This document shows, piece after piece, positions 9,812 to 17,768 of a stretch of 64,000 bases of DNA. The DNA is from Chthoniobacter flavus. GTDB lineage: Bacteria; Verrucomicrobiota; Verrucomicrobiia; Chthoniobacterales; Chthoniobacteraceae. The translations under genes were made by a program, and so were the position numbers. The notes under the pieces are model-generated. The model searched no databases. It saw only the letters and a program-made list of their open reading frames with translations, and had not been told where the DNA came from. Numbering within the stretch: position 1 is the stretch's first letter; every line of letters starts with the position of its first letter. The DNA lies in assembly GCA_945861435.1 (NCBI GenBank), contig CAMAUX010000014.1, positions 46,487 to 110,486 of the forward strand, written 5' to 3'.

Positions 9812-9880
9812 GAGGGAGAGAGGAGGAGCGGAGTGGGTTGGTGGGCCGTGGGCCGAGCCCGGCTCCTCGCGAGGGAGGGC

Positions 9881-11314
9881 TTAGAGCTTGGGGGCTTCGT
9901 TTGGGGAGGGCTCCGCAAGCTTAGGCTGCGGCGTGGGCTCCAGCGCTTTGTTAAGAGAGGAAAGCAGGGTGAACGGTTGGGAGCGCGTGGCGGGAGGCTG
10001 GGGTTGCTCGGGGGCGCTTTTGGTTTCAGGCGCCTGCGTTTGGGTGTCGGCTGCTTGTGGGGAGGCTGGAGTGGTCGTTTGCAGGGATGGCGCAGGTGCC
10101 GCTTGAAGCAGCGGACGGAAGCAGACGAGGAACGCCATGAGGCCGAGAGGAAGCGCTGCGGGCATGGCGATGCGAGTCGAGGCGAAGAGGAGTGTGGCGA
10201 TTCCGCAGTAGGCGGCGAGGGCGCTGAGGGAGATGGTGACGCAGGAGCGGGGTGGTGCGTGAGATGCCGCGGCGGCGAGGAGGACGGCGGCTGCGACGAT
10301 CGCCCAGTCGCTCCAAGCGGGGCGCTCTGGGGGGAATGAGCGGGTCAGGATGGTGGTGACGCCTGCGGCCATCAGCTCGCCGGCGGAGAACTTTCCTGAA
10401 GCCGGTGTTTGGAGGGTGCGTGAGGAGGAGTCCGTGCGGGTGAGCAGGAGCATTCTTCCCTCCAGATTTTCCGTGGCAATGGATGAGGGGGACTTGGAGT
10501 CGATTTGGCTGCTGGCGAGCAGGAGGTCGTCGAAGCTTTGGCGCGTAAGGGATGCGGAGGGATCCAAAGGCATTTCGCCGAGCGCGTTGATGGGAATAGC
10601 GAAGCGGTCTGCCACCCGGATGCGGGAGCCGAGTTCAACGGTGAGTTCGTCGAGGCTGATGCGCTCGTGGATGGCGACGAGTTGGAGGGGGAGTGTGGGG
10701 ACGACCTGGCCGCGATAGCGCAGAAGGAGGGGGATGCGGCGGTGGGCGGCTTTGTGTTCGGGAACGTTGGTGACGCCGATTTCGCTCGAAAGTCGGAAGT
10801 CATCTTCTGGTTGGGAACCGATGGCGGTGAATTCCGGGATCAGCCTTGTGTCGCCGTGGACGTTGCGCACCAGGGGCATTTCTTGGAGTGGCGGGACGAC
10901 TTGTGGGTCTTCCGGGATGCCGAGTTGGGTGCCAAGGAGGACTTTAGGGCTCTTGAGGAGGTGGTCGCGGAGGATTTTTTTGTATTGGGGGAGTTTGGGT
11001 TGCGGGGCGGAGTGGTCCTGATGCCATGAGAACACCTCGTCGGTGGCGATCACGGTGGGGTGGAATGCACTTGCTGCCTGAAAAAACAGGGCGAAGTCCA
11101 GTGGGCTCCACGGCCATGGGTGCTGGCGCAGGGAATCGTCGTTGATTTCCACCAACGTGAGCGGCGGGGGGGGGAGTTGGGTTGGGTGGAGTCGTGCGAG
11201 GAGAGTTGCGAAGCGGGCGTCGAATTCCTGAAGCGGGTCCTGCTGAGCCTCGCGAACGAGGACTGCTCCCAGAACGAGCATGAGGAAGGCGAATTGCAGG
11301 CGGGCCCGTGGCAT
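9881..11314 (-). CDS. CHASE2-domain membrane protein without a catalytic output domain
   Basis: 477 residues. An N-terminal membrane helix (LQFAFLMLVLGAVLV) is followed by a CHASE2-like extracytoplasmic sensor (about 25-330; LTLVEINDDSLRQHPWPWSP and VIATDEVFSWHQD are typical) and three closely spaced membrane helices (about 335-405). The remaining tail of about 70 residues is rich in Pro, Gln and Thr. CHASE2 sensors normally carry an adenylate cyclase, histidine kinase, Ser/Thr kinase or diguanylate cyclase after the helices; none is present here. It is the first gene of the minus-strand cluster and lies 69 bp before the GAF-HlyD gene, so it may deliver its signal through those neighbours. 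Confidence 0.8.
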   Translation of the reverse strand: MPRARLQFAFLMLVLGAVLVREAQQDPLQEFDARFATLLARLHPTQLPPPPLTLVEINDDSLRQHPWPWSPLDFALFFQAASAFHPTVIATDEVFSWHQDHSAPQPKLPQYKKILRDHLLKSPKVLLGTQLGIPEDPQVVPPLQEMPLVRNVHGDTRLIPEFTAIGSQPEDDFRLSSEIGVTNVPEHKAAHRRIPLLLRYRGQVVPTLPLQLVAIHERISLDELTVELGSRIRVADRFAIPINALGEMPLDPSASLTRQSFDDLLLASSQIDSKSPSSIATENLEGRMLLLTRTDSSSRTLQTPASGKFSAGELMAAGVTTILTRSFPPERPAWSDWAIVAAAVLLAAAASHAPPRSCVTISLSALAAYCGIATLLFASTRIAMPAALPLGLMAFLVCFRPLLQAAPAPSLQTTTPASPQAADTQTQAPETKSAPEQPQPPATRSQPFTLLSSLNKALEPTPQPKLAEPSPNEAPKL

Positions 11315-11479
11315 TGCAGGAGGAGGGTGGAAGGGGTGGCTGGAGAGGTGGGTGGTGAGCCGTTGGGCGGTGGGGATGGGGCGTCAATTCCCGGGCGTGA
11401 GACAACCAGATGGGAGGTTGGAGCGGAGCAGGTGCGACAAGGGGCGGAAAGGGTCGAAAAAAGCCGCCAGAGAGCTACG

Positions 11480-11575
<96 letters not shown>

Positions 11576-11736
11576 GGAATCAGGGGAAGACAACGGTTTT
11601 ATCAGGTGCCTTCGGAAAGCACTTGCCATGGGGAAGGATTCGGAGGTTTAAGGGGAGGGTCGTTGTCCCCTTGGAAAGTCTCGGGTCGCCCTCCCTGAGC
11701 ATCGAGCGACAACGACTCCCCCCACGTCCTTTTCTT

Positions 11737-12519
11737 ATGGCCAAAATCCTTCTCGTGCTTTCGCTGCTGATTTCTGCGGGCACATGTCTCCTGACCTTGC
11801 AGACCAAACCGAAGGTGATTGCTCTTCAAGAGGACTTGAGTACGACGAAGGGGACGCTTTCGACGACGACAGATACGCTGGTCAAAACGGAGGGGGAGTT
11901 GAAGACGACTGCGGAGAACCTGACTGCGGCGAAGGCGACCATTGACGAGAGGGACAAGGATTTGGTGGCCCAGAAGGCGGAGAAAGAGAAGGTTGATAAG
12001 GAGCTCGCGGAGGCCGCCAAGAATCTCGAGCAAAAGACGATGGATCTTGCCAAGGTCAATACGGATTTGGACTCGCTCAAGCAGAAGCTGGGATCCGGGG
12101 ATCCCGAGGTTCTGCTGGCGAAGGTGAAGGGCCTGGAAGCGGATGTGGATGAAGCGAAGAAGAAGGTGGCGGAAACCATTCAGGAGAAGGAGGCTCTCGA
12201 GCTGCTGAAGAAGGCCGCCGACGAGAAGTTGGTTGCCGCAGAGAAGCAGGTGAAGGAGTACAAGGATGGAGTCTCGAAGGTCGGGTTGAAGGGGAGTGTG
12301 GTTGGTTTTGACAAGAGTTGGGGCTTCGCGGTGCTGGATTTGGGTGACAAACAGGGTTTGAAGTCTGACGCGACGCTTTTGGTTATGCGTGGGGGGCAGG
12401 TGATCGGTAAGCTCAGGGTGACAAAGGTGGGGCCGGTGACATCGTTTGCTGACGTGCTCCCGGGGATGCGGAGCCAGCTTGCTCAGGGCGATCGCGTCGT
12501 CGTGGAGTCGAAGCTTTAA
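11737..12519 (+). CDS. Membrane-anchored coiled-coil protein with C-terminal beta domain
   Basis: I chose the ATG at 11737, which gives an N-terminal hydrophobic anchor (AKILLVLSLLISAGTCLLTL). The frame is open upstream but overlaps the SRP RNA region. Residues about 30-180 are almost pure coiled coil with Lys/Glu/Thr/Leu repeats (TTKGTLSTTTDTLVKTEGEL). A compact C-terminal domain of about 75 residues follows (GSVVGFDKSWGFAVLDLGDK, LLVMRGGQVIGKLRVTKV), with the glycine-rich beta pattern seen in MreC-like barrels. An envelope scaffolding role is possible but unproven. 260 residues. It is followed 48 bp later by a small lipoprotein gene in the same direction. Confidence 0.75.
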   Translation: MAKILLVLSLLISAGTCLLTLQTKPKVIALQEDLSTTKGTLSTTTDTLVKTEGELKTTAENLTAAKATIDERDKDLVAQKAEKEKVDKELAEAAKNLEQKTMDLAKVNTDLDSLKQKLGSGDPEVLLAKVKGLEADVDEAKKKVAETIQEKEALELLKKAADEKLVAAEKQVKEYKDGVSKVGLKGSVVGFDKSWGFAVLDLGDKQGLKSDATLLVMRGGQVIGKLRVTKVGPVTSFADVLPGMRSQLAQGDRVVVESKL

Positions 12520-12567
12520 TGGTGGATTCTTAAATCTTACTGAAGGCTGCTGATCCCACCCATTCCC

Positions 12568-12741
12568 ATGAGAATCCTGCGTGTTGTTTCGTTGCTCTCT
12601 TTGCTCGCGATCGTTGTGGCTGGGGGCCTTGGTGGGTGTGCGGCGCCGGATCCTGAGCGTGTGAGTTCCATTCCGTGGAGCCGGCCTGAGCGTTGGGAGG
12701 GGCAGGGGCCGATGGGGGCGTTTGGCCAGCCTGGGCGTTAG
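12568..12741 (+). CDS. Small lipoprotein, 57 residues
   Basis: Starts ATG at 12568 and ends TAG at 12739-12741. The signal sequence has a hydrophobic core (VVSLLSLLAIVVAG) and a lipobox LGGC with Cys24 as the predicted lipidated residue. The mature peptide is only 34 residues, rich in Pro, Gly and Trp (SIPWSRPERWEGQGPMGAFG). The Cys position strongly supports export and lipidation. It lies between the coiled-coil membrane protein and the glycosyltransferase on the same strand. Function is unknown. Confidence 0.72.
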   Translation: MRILRVVSLLSLLAIVVAGGLGGCAAPDPERVSSIPWSRPERWEGQGPMGAFGQPGR

Positions 12742-12792
12742 CTGAGAATTGTCCTCCGGGCGGGGGTGGACAAAGGAAGTTGGAGGGGGGGA

Positions 12793-13752
12793 ATGGCAGG
12801 AAGTATCTTGGTGATCCGCGGCGGGGCGATCGGGGATTTTTTACTGACGCTTCCTGCGTTGGGGCTGCTTCGGGAGGCGTTTCCCGAAAGCCGGATCGAG
12901 ATCATGGGGTACCGGCATATCGTGAGTCTGGCTGAGGGCAGGCATTACGCGGATGCGAGCCGTTCAATCGAGTACGGGCCGATGGCGGCGTTTTTTGTGC
13001 CCGGCGGGGAACTGGCGCCTGACTTGATCGAGTATTTCAGCGGGTTCTCACAGGTGGTGAGTTATCTGTACGATCCGGAGGGGTTTTTTGAGGCGAACCT
13101 GCGCCGGGCGGGGGTGCGCAATTTGCTCTGTGCGTATGAGCGGTTGCACGATGGGGAGCACGCGGCGGTGCAGTTGGCGCGGCCTTTGCAAAGGCTGGCG
13201 TTGTTTTTGGAGGATCGCGCACCGCGCGTGCATTTGAGTGCGGCGGATCGGAGCTTTGCGGATGCTTTTCTTGTGGGGGCTGGGAGTTGGCTGGCCTTGC
13301 ACCCGGGGAGTGGAAGTGTGCGGAAGAACTGGCCGCTGGATCGCTGGGTTTCGGTGGTGAGTGGGCTGGTGGATCGCAGCCCGGATGCGCGTCTTCTGGT
13401 GGTGGGAGGCGAGGCCGATGGAGGGCAGTTGCGCGCTTTGGAGCGGACGTTTGGGAAGAGGATGCTTCTGGCTGAAAACCTGCCGCTGCCGCAATTGGGC
13501 GCGGTTCTGGCGCGGTGCCGTCTTTTTCTGGGGCACGACAGCGGGATTTCGCATCTGGCGGGTGCGGTGGGAGCCGCGGCTGTGCTGATCTTTGGGCCCA
13601 CGGATCCGGTGGTGTGGGCGCCAGCCAACGCCGATGTGCGGGTGTTGGAGGCGCCGCTCCACAATCTGGCTTTGCTGAGCGCGGGGGAGGTGCTGGAGGC
13701 GGCTTGGGCGGCGTGGTGCGAAAGGGCCGCCGGAGGGGACGAGGGCGCGTAG
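12793..13752 (+). CDS. Glycosyltransferase family 9 (ADP-heptose:LPS heptosyltransferase-like)
   Basis: Start chosen at ATG 12793, preceded by a strong purine-rich Shine-Dalgarno (GGAGGGGGG). The N-terminus ILVIRGGAIGDFLLTLPAL is the classic GT9 opening. The C-terminal half carries LHPGSGSVRKNWPLDRW and GHDSGISHLAGAVG, matching the nucleotide-sugar binding site of heptosyltransferases, followed by LIFGPTDPVVWAP. 319 residues, normal length. The predicted role is addition of a heptose or related sugar to lipopolysaccharide on the cytoplasmic face. It agrees with the heptose-7-phosphate kinase-like gene at 41-42 kb, though the two are far apart. It ends 10 bp from the convergent phosphofructokinase gene. 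Confidence 0.85.
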   Translation: MAGSILVIRGGAIGDFLLTLPALGLLREAFPESRIEIMGYRHIVSLAEGRHYADASRSIEYGPMAAFFVPGGELAPDLIEYFSGFSQVVSYLYDPEGFFEANLRRAGVRNLLCAYERLHDGEHAAVQLARPLQRLALFLEDRAPRVHLSAADRSFADAFLVGAGSWLALHPGSGSVRKNWPLDRWVSVVSGLVDRSPDARLLVVGGEADGGQLRALERTFGKRMLLAENLPLPQLGAVLARCRLFLGHDSGISHLAGAVGAAAVLIFGPTDPVVWAPANADVRVLEAPLHNLALLSAGEVLEAAWAAWCERAAGGDEGA

Positions 13753-13762
13753 TTGGAAACTG

Positions 13763-14845
13763 CTAGTCGCCGAAGCTGATGCCGATGGCGCGGGCGGTTT
13801 GGACCATCTGACTCTGGGGCGAGACGAGGTGGAGGCGGCTGACGGCGTCCGCGATGGGGACGGAGGTGATTTCGTCGTTCTGGCAGCTGACCATCTGGCC
13901 GAATTCTGCGTGTTCGACGAGTTCGGCTGCCTTGACTCCGAAGCGGAGTCCGAGGATGCGGTCGAGGTGGGTGGGGGTGCCGCCTCGTTGCAGATGACCG
14001 AGGACGCACGTGCGGGTTTCTTTTCCGGTGCGCTGGGCGATTTCGCTGGCGACGGCGTGGCCTGCGCCGCCGAGTTTGTATTCGCCGGCTCCTTTTCCGA
14101 GCACGTATTCGGAGCCGTGCACTGGTCTTGCGCCCTCGGCGACGACGACGAGGGAGCTGGTCTGTGCTGAGGCGTCGCGCTTTTGGATGGCGTCGGCGAT
14201 TTTTGCGAAGTCGAAGGGGATTTCTGGGAGGAGAATGATATCGGCTCCGCCTGCGAGGCCGCCGTGGAGTGCGATCCATCCCGCATGGCGGCCCATGACT
14301 TCGATGACCAAGACGCGGCTGTGGCTGGTGGCGGTGGTGCGAAGGCGGTCGAGGGCTTCGGATACGCAGGCGACCGCGGAATCGAAGCCGAACGTCATGG
14401 AGGTGGCCTCCAGATCGTTGTCGATGGTCTTGGGGACGCCTACGACGCGGAAGCCCGCTTCGTGGAGTTGTTGGGCGGTGGTGAGTGAGCCGTCGCCGCC
14501 GATGGTGATCAGGGCGCTGATTCCGAGGGAGTCGAGGGTGGCGCGCGCCTGAGCCATGACGTGTTGGGGCACCATGGTGCGGGAGCCGCCGCCGACTTTG
14601 GCGATGAAATGGCCCTTGCTGGTGGTGCCGAGGAGGGTGCCGCCGAGTGGCAGGATTCCTGAGGTGCGCTCAAGGGTGAGAATTTCGTGGGAGCCTCCTT
14701 CGAGAAGGCCTTCGAAACCTTGGTGAAATCCGACGACCTCCCATTCGAGTTGAGTGGCTCTGCAGGTGAGGCCGCGCAGGACGGCATTGAGCCCGGGGCA
14801 GTCGCCGCCGCTTGTGAGCACGCCGAGCCGCCGGTGGGGGGTCAT
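13763..14845 (-). CDS. pfkA: 6-phosphofructokinase family enzyme
   Basis: Start at ATG 14845 gives 360 residues beginning MTPHRRLGVLTSGGDCPGLN. The longer open frame upstream belongs to the overlapping carboxypeptidase gene. Motifs in order: TSGGDCPGLNAVLRG (nucleotide site), TIGGDGSLTTAQQL, PKTIDNDLEATSMTFGFDSA (catalytic Asp) and MGRHAGWIALHGGLAGGAD (sugar-phosphate site). The enzyme phosphorylates fructose 6-phosphate to fructose 1,6-bisphosphate. GGDGS favours ATP as donor, whereas the Lys in PKTIDND is the residue common in pyrophosphate-type and some ATP-type long-clade enzymes, so donor use is not settled. Its ATG overlaps the stop of the carboxypeptidase gene by 4 bp, implying translational coupling. 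Confidence 0.9.
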   Translation of the reverse strand: MTPHRRLGVLTSGGDCPGLNAVLRGLTCRATQLEWEVVGFHQGFEGLLEGGSHEILTLERTSGILPLGGTLLGTTSKGHFIAKVGGGSRTMVPQHVMAQARATLDSLGISALITIGGDGSLTTAQQLHEAGFRVVGVPKTIDNDLEATSMTFGFDSAVACVSEALDRLRTTATSHSRVLVIEVMGRHAGWIALHGGLAGGADIILLPEIPFDFAKIADAIQKRDASAQTSSLVVVAEGARPVHGSEYVLGKGAGEYKLGGAGHAVASEIAQRTGKETRTCVLGHLQRGGTPTHLDRILGLRFGVKAAELVEHAEFGQMVSCQNDEITSVPIADAVSRLHLVSPQSQMVQTARAIGISFGD

Positions 14846-15798
14846 AGTTTGAGGCGGGAGGATTGAGGTGCGGGGCGTCCTGCGGAGACCCAGGCTTCGT
14901 GGAGTTCCCAGCCTTGGTTGAGGAGTTTTCTTGCGACGGGGAAGCGGTCCTCTGCGTTGAGCACGACGACGATGAGGCGGCGTGGTGTGATGAAGTGTTC
15001 GTCGCCTTCCTTGCGGCTTTCCGGGGGGCGAGCAGCGGAGACGATGAGGCAGGGGCCTGCGCGCTGGGTGGTGCCGGTTTTGACGCCGTCGATGGAGTCC
15101 ACGCCGAGGAGTTCGTTGGTGTTGTGCAGCATGTAGCCGCTGGGGCCGTTGGAGGCGGAGACGATGGCGATCCGGCGGTTTTTTTGGGAGGCGTAGAAGC
15201 GGAAGGCTGAGTTGTTCATGGCATAGCACGCGAGTTTTGCCATGTCCGCTGCGGTGGAGTGGGGTTTGAGAAACTCGGTGGAGTCCAAGCCGTGCGCGTT
15301 GAGGAAGCGCGTGTTTTTCATGGAGAGCTTGCGTGCGAGCGCGTTCATTTGGGAGACGAAGGCGACGGTGGGCTCGAGTTCGGAGCCTTCGGCGAGGGAG
15401 CGGCCGACGTGGGTGGCGAGGGTCTCGGCGGATGCGTTGTCCGACTGCATGATTGCGGCGTAGAGCAGGTCGCGAAGGGAGATGCGGTCGCCCGGGCGGA
15501 GGCCGATTCCCTGGGCGTCGAGGTGGCGGATGGAGGGGGGGACGGTGGTGAGTTGGGCGAGGTCTGCGCTGTGGCTTACGGCCCAGTCGAGGGTCACCAT
15601 GGCGGTGGCGATTTTGGTGAGGCTCGCGATCTGGAGTTTTTTGTTGGGGTTGAGGCTTTCGAGAATCTGGCCGCTGTCGCTGTCTTGGATGACGTAGGCG
15701 GCTTGGGCTCGGGCGGTGTGCTGTGTGAGGAGGACACAGACGGCCGTCAGTACGGGAAGGACTAGGAGATGGAGGTGGAGAAGGGAAGGGGTGCGCAT
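14842..15798 (-). CDS. D-alanyl-D-alanine carboxypeptidase, peptidase S11 family
   Basis: 318 residues with a signal sequence (LLVLPVLTAVCVLL then ARAQA). All three penicillin-binding signatures are present: SLTK (Ser59, Lys62), SDN in IMQSDNASAET (about Ser117) and KTG in DGVKTGTTQRAGPC (about residue 213). These low-molecular-weight enzymes remove the terminal D-Ala from peptidoglycan stem peptides in the periplasm. The C-terminal amphipathic anchor domain of PBP5-type proteins is not evident; the protein ends shortly after the catalytic domain, as in PBP7/PbpG-like forms. Its stop overlaps the phosphofructokinase start by 4 bp. Confidence 0.88.
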   Translation of the reverse strand: MRTPSLLHLHLLVLPVLTAVCVLLTQHTARAQAAYVIQDSDSGQILESLNPNKKLQIASLTKIATAMVTLDWAVSHSADLAQLTTVPPSIRHLDAQGIGLRPGDRISLRDLLYAAIMQSDNASAETLATHVGRSLAEGSELEPTVAFVSQMNALARKLSMKNTRFLNAHGLDSTEFLKPHSTAADMAKLACYAMNNSAFRFYASQKNRRIAIVSASNGPSGYMLHNTNELLGVDSIDGVKTGTTQRAGPCLIVSAARPPESRKEGDEHFITPRRLIVVVLNAEDRFPVARKLLNQGWELHEAWVSAGRPAPQSSRLKL

Positions 15799-15892
15799 GG
15801 GCGATAGCGGGCGTGAAGCGCAGAGGATAGCAGCCTACGGGACTTTTCCAAGGGCCGGAGCAGTGGGCGCGATGGACTGTGAACGCAGGGGT

Positions 15893-17077
15893 TCAGGCGA
15901 ACTGGCCTGCGGCGTGTCCGGAGGCCCATGCCCACTGGAAGTTGTAGCCGCCCAGCCAGCCGGTGACGTCGACCACTTCGCCGATGAAGTAGAGGCCTTG
16001 GACCCGGCGTGCTTCCATGGTTTTGGAGGAGAGTTCGGTGGTGTCGACTCCGCCGAGGGTGACCTCAGCCTTGGGGTAGCCTTCGGTGCCTGAGAACTCG
16101 AGGGGCCATGCCGCCAGTTGCGAGGCGATGCTTTGGAGTTCGGTTGCGCTCGATTGCGCCAGCGGGCGGCGTGGGCCATGGAGGGCGCACCATGCATCGG
16201 TGAAGCGGCGAGGCCATCGGGAGCCGAGGGCATGGAGGAGGTCGCCTCCCTTGCTGCGCAGTTCTTGAAGGAAGGCGGCGGAGGAGGCGATGTCCGGAAG
16301 GAGGTTGAATTGGAGGGGGGCGCCCGGTTGCCAGTAGGACGAGATCTGGAGGATGGCGGGGCCGCTGAGGCCGCGGTGGGTGAAGAGGATGTTTTCCTCG
16401 AAGGCGTGCTTGCCGAACCGGACCCGCACGGGGAGGGAGACGCCGCTGAGGTTTTCCCAGCGCGCGAGATCCGCCCCGAGGGTGAGGGGGACGAGGCCTG
16501 GGCGGCGTTCGGTGAGTTTGAGTCCGAAGCGCTGGGCGATTTGGTAGCCGAGGCCGGTGGCGCCGAGTTTGGGGAAGGAGAGGCCGCCGGTGGCGATGAC
16601 AAGGGATTGGCTTTCGAAGCGGCCCTGGCTGGTTTCGACCACGAAGCGATCGGTGCGCGAGACTTGGTGGATCTGGCAGTTGAGGCGGATCTCTGCATGC
16701 GCGGCGGCGCATTCCTCAAGGAGCATCTGGATGATTTCGCGGGCGCTCTGGGTGCAGAATTGTTGGCCGAGTTTTTTTTCGTGGTAGGCGATGCCGTGTT
16801 TTTCCACGAGGGCGATGAAATCGCTGGGGCGGTAGCGTGCGAGGGCCGACTTGCAGAACTCAGGCTGCTCGGAGAGGTAGTTGGAAGGGCTCGCGCCGAG
16901 GTTGGTGAAGTTGCAACGGCCGCCTCCGGAGATGGCGATTTTCTTGCCGACGCGCTCCTGATGTTCGAGGACGAGGACGCGGCGGCCGCGGCGTCCCGCC
17001 TCGCTGGCGCACATGAGTCCCGCGCCGCCCGCGCCCAGAACGAGGACGTCGTAGAGGAATGGGTTTTGGTTATGCAT
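15893..17077 (-). CDS. BaiN/HI0933 (YhiN) family FAD-dependent oxidoreductase
   Basis: Start at ATG 17077 (MHNQNPFLYDVLVLGAGGAG). The frame extends upstream but there it is Pro/His-rich and unlike protein. The Rossmann motif GAGGAGLMCA binds FAD, GGGRCNFTN is the family hallmark, and the C-terminus has FIGEVVDVTGWLGGYNFQWA, the conserved closing motif of the family. 394 residues, normal length. These flavoproteins are annotated as NAD(P)/FAD-dependent oxidoreductases; physiological substrates are mostly unknown, and the bile-acid activity of BaiN should not be assumed here. The start overlaps the end of the DUF309 gene by 8 bp, suggesting coupled expression. Confidence 0.87.
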   Translation of the reverse strand: MHNQNPFLYDVLVLGAGGAGLMCASEAGRRGRRVLVLEHQERVGKKIAISGGGRCNFTNLGASPSNYLSEQPEFCKSALARYRPSDFIALVEKHGIAYHEKKLGQQFCTQSAREIIQMLLEECAAAHAEIRLNCQIHQVSRTDRFVVETSQGRFESQSLVIATGGLSFPKLGATGLGYQIAQRFGLKLTERRPGLVPLTLGADLARWENLSGVSLPVRVRFGKHAFEENILFTHRGLSGPAILQISSYWQPGAPLQFNLLPDIASSAAFLQELRSKGGDLLHALGSRWPRRFTDAWCALHGPRRPLAQSSATELQSIASQLAAWPLEFSGTEGYPKAEVTLGGVDTTELSSKTMEARRVQGLYFIGEVVDVTGWLGGYNFQWAWASGHAAGQFA

Positions 17078-17615
17078 GGCGTGCGGTGGATGCAGGTGGT
17101 GTGGGTTTGTCGGCGGCGGGTGATTCGCCGGGCACCGGGAGGGTGGGGGCGGATGCTGGGCTCCAGGGGTTGAGTGTGAACTGGGATGCTTCAAGGAGGG
17201 CGACGAGGCGGTTGCATTCCTTGAGCACGGCGTGGAGTGGGACTCCGCTGCAGAAGGGGCCGTGCGGAGCGAGGTTGCGTATTGCGAGTTGAAAGAGGCG
17301 TGCCGCCGGGCGCAGGCGCCTGCCGTGTTTGGGGTGGGAGGGGTGTTGGAACTGTTTCTGCAGGTGGACGTAGGCGCCCGCCAGCTGGATAAGACCCTTG
17401 TAGAAAGTGGAGTCCCTTTCTTGAAGCCAGAGCTGTTCGAGGACGTCGTGTGCCTCGTAGTAGGCCTGTCGGTTGAAGCAGAGGAAGAAGGCCTCGAAAG
17501 GGGAGGGCGGGGAACATGCGCCGCCGGGGCTCAGGGACTCAAGCAAGGCGGTCACCCTGTGTTTCTTGTGGATTTCAGGGGGTGAGTCCAAGGCGATGGG
17601 CGCCGTTTTTTTCAT
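17070..17615 (-). CDS. DUF309 domain protein
   Basis: Start placed at ATG 17615 (MKKTAPIALD), although the frame continues to 17732. The core FLCFNRQAYYEAHDVLEQLW is the DUF309 signature, with its conserved EAHD. KGLIQLAGAYVHLQK follows in the second helix pair. 181 residues including a Pro/Ser-rich C-terminal tail. DUF309 proteins are small all-helical proteins whose conserved His and acidic residues suggest metal binding; biochemical function is unknown to me. The gene overlaps the flavoprotein start by 8 bp and is divergent from the CNNM/CBS genes. Confidence 0.8.
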   Translation of the reverse strand: MKKTAPIALDSPPEIHKKHRVTALLESLSPGGACSPPSPFEAFFLCFNRQAYYEAHDVLEQLWLQERDSTFYKGLIQLAGAYVHLQKQFQHPSHPKHGRRLRPAARLFQLAIRNLAPHGPFCSGVPLHAVLKECNRLVALLEASQFTLNPWSPASAPTLPVPGESPAADKPTPPASTARHA

Positions 17616-17768
17616 GGCACGCAGCCCGTGGCAAACTATTGTGGAGGGTGCCGTGCGAGACAAGGTACCAGTCAGTGGTTGGTCTGCGGTTTTTGATCCG
17701 GTGCAATCCGGACGTTTTTTCCTGTCGCTCACCTCCGTGGGGTGGCGGTCTTATGCGGTTTTTTTGCG

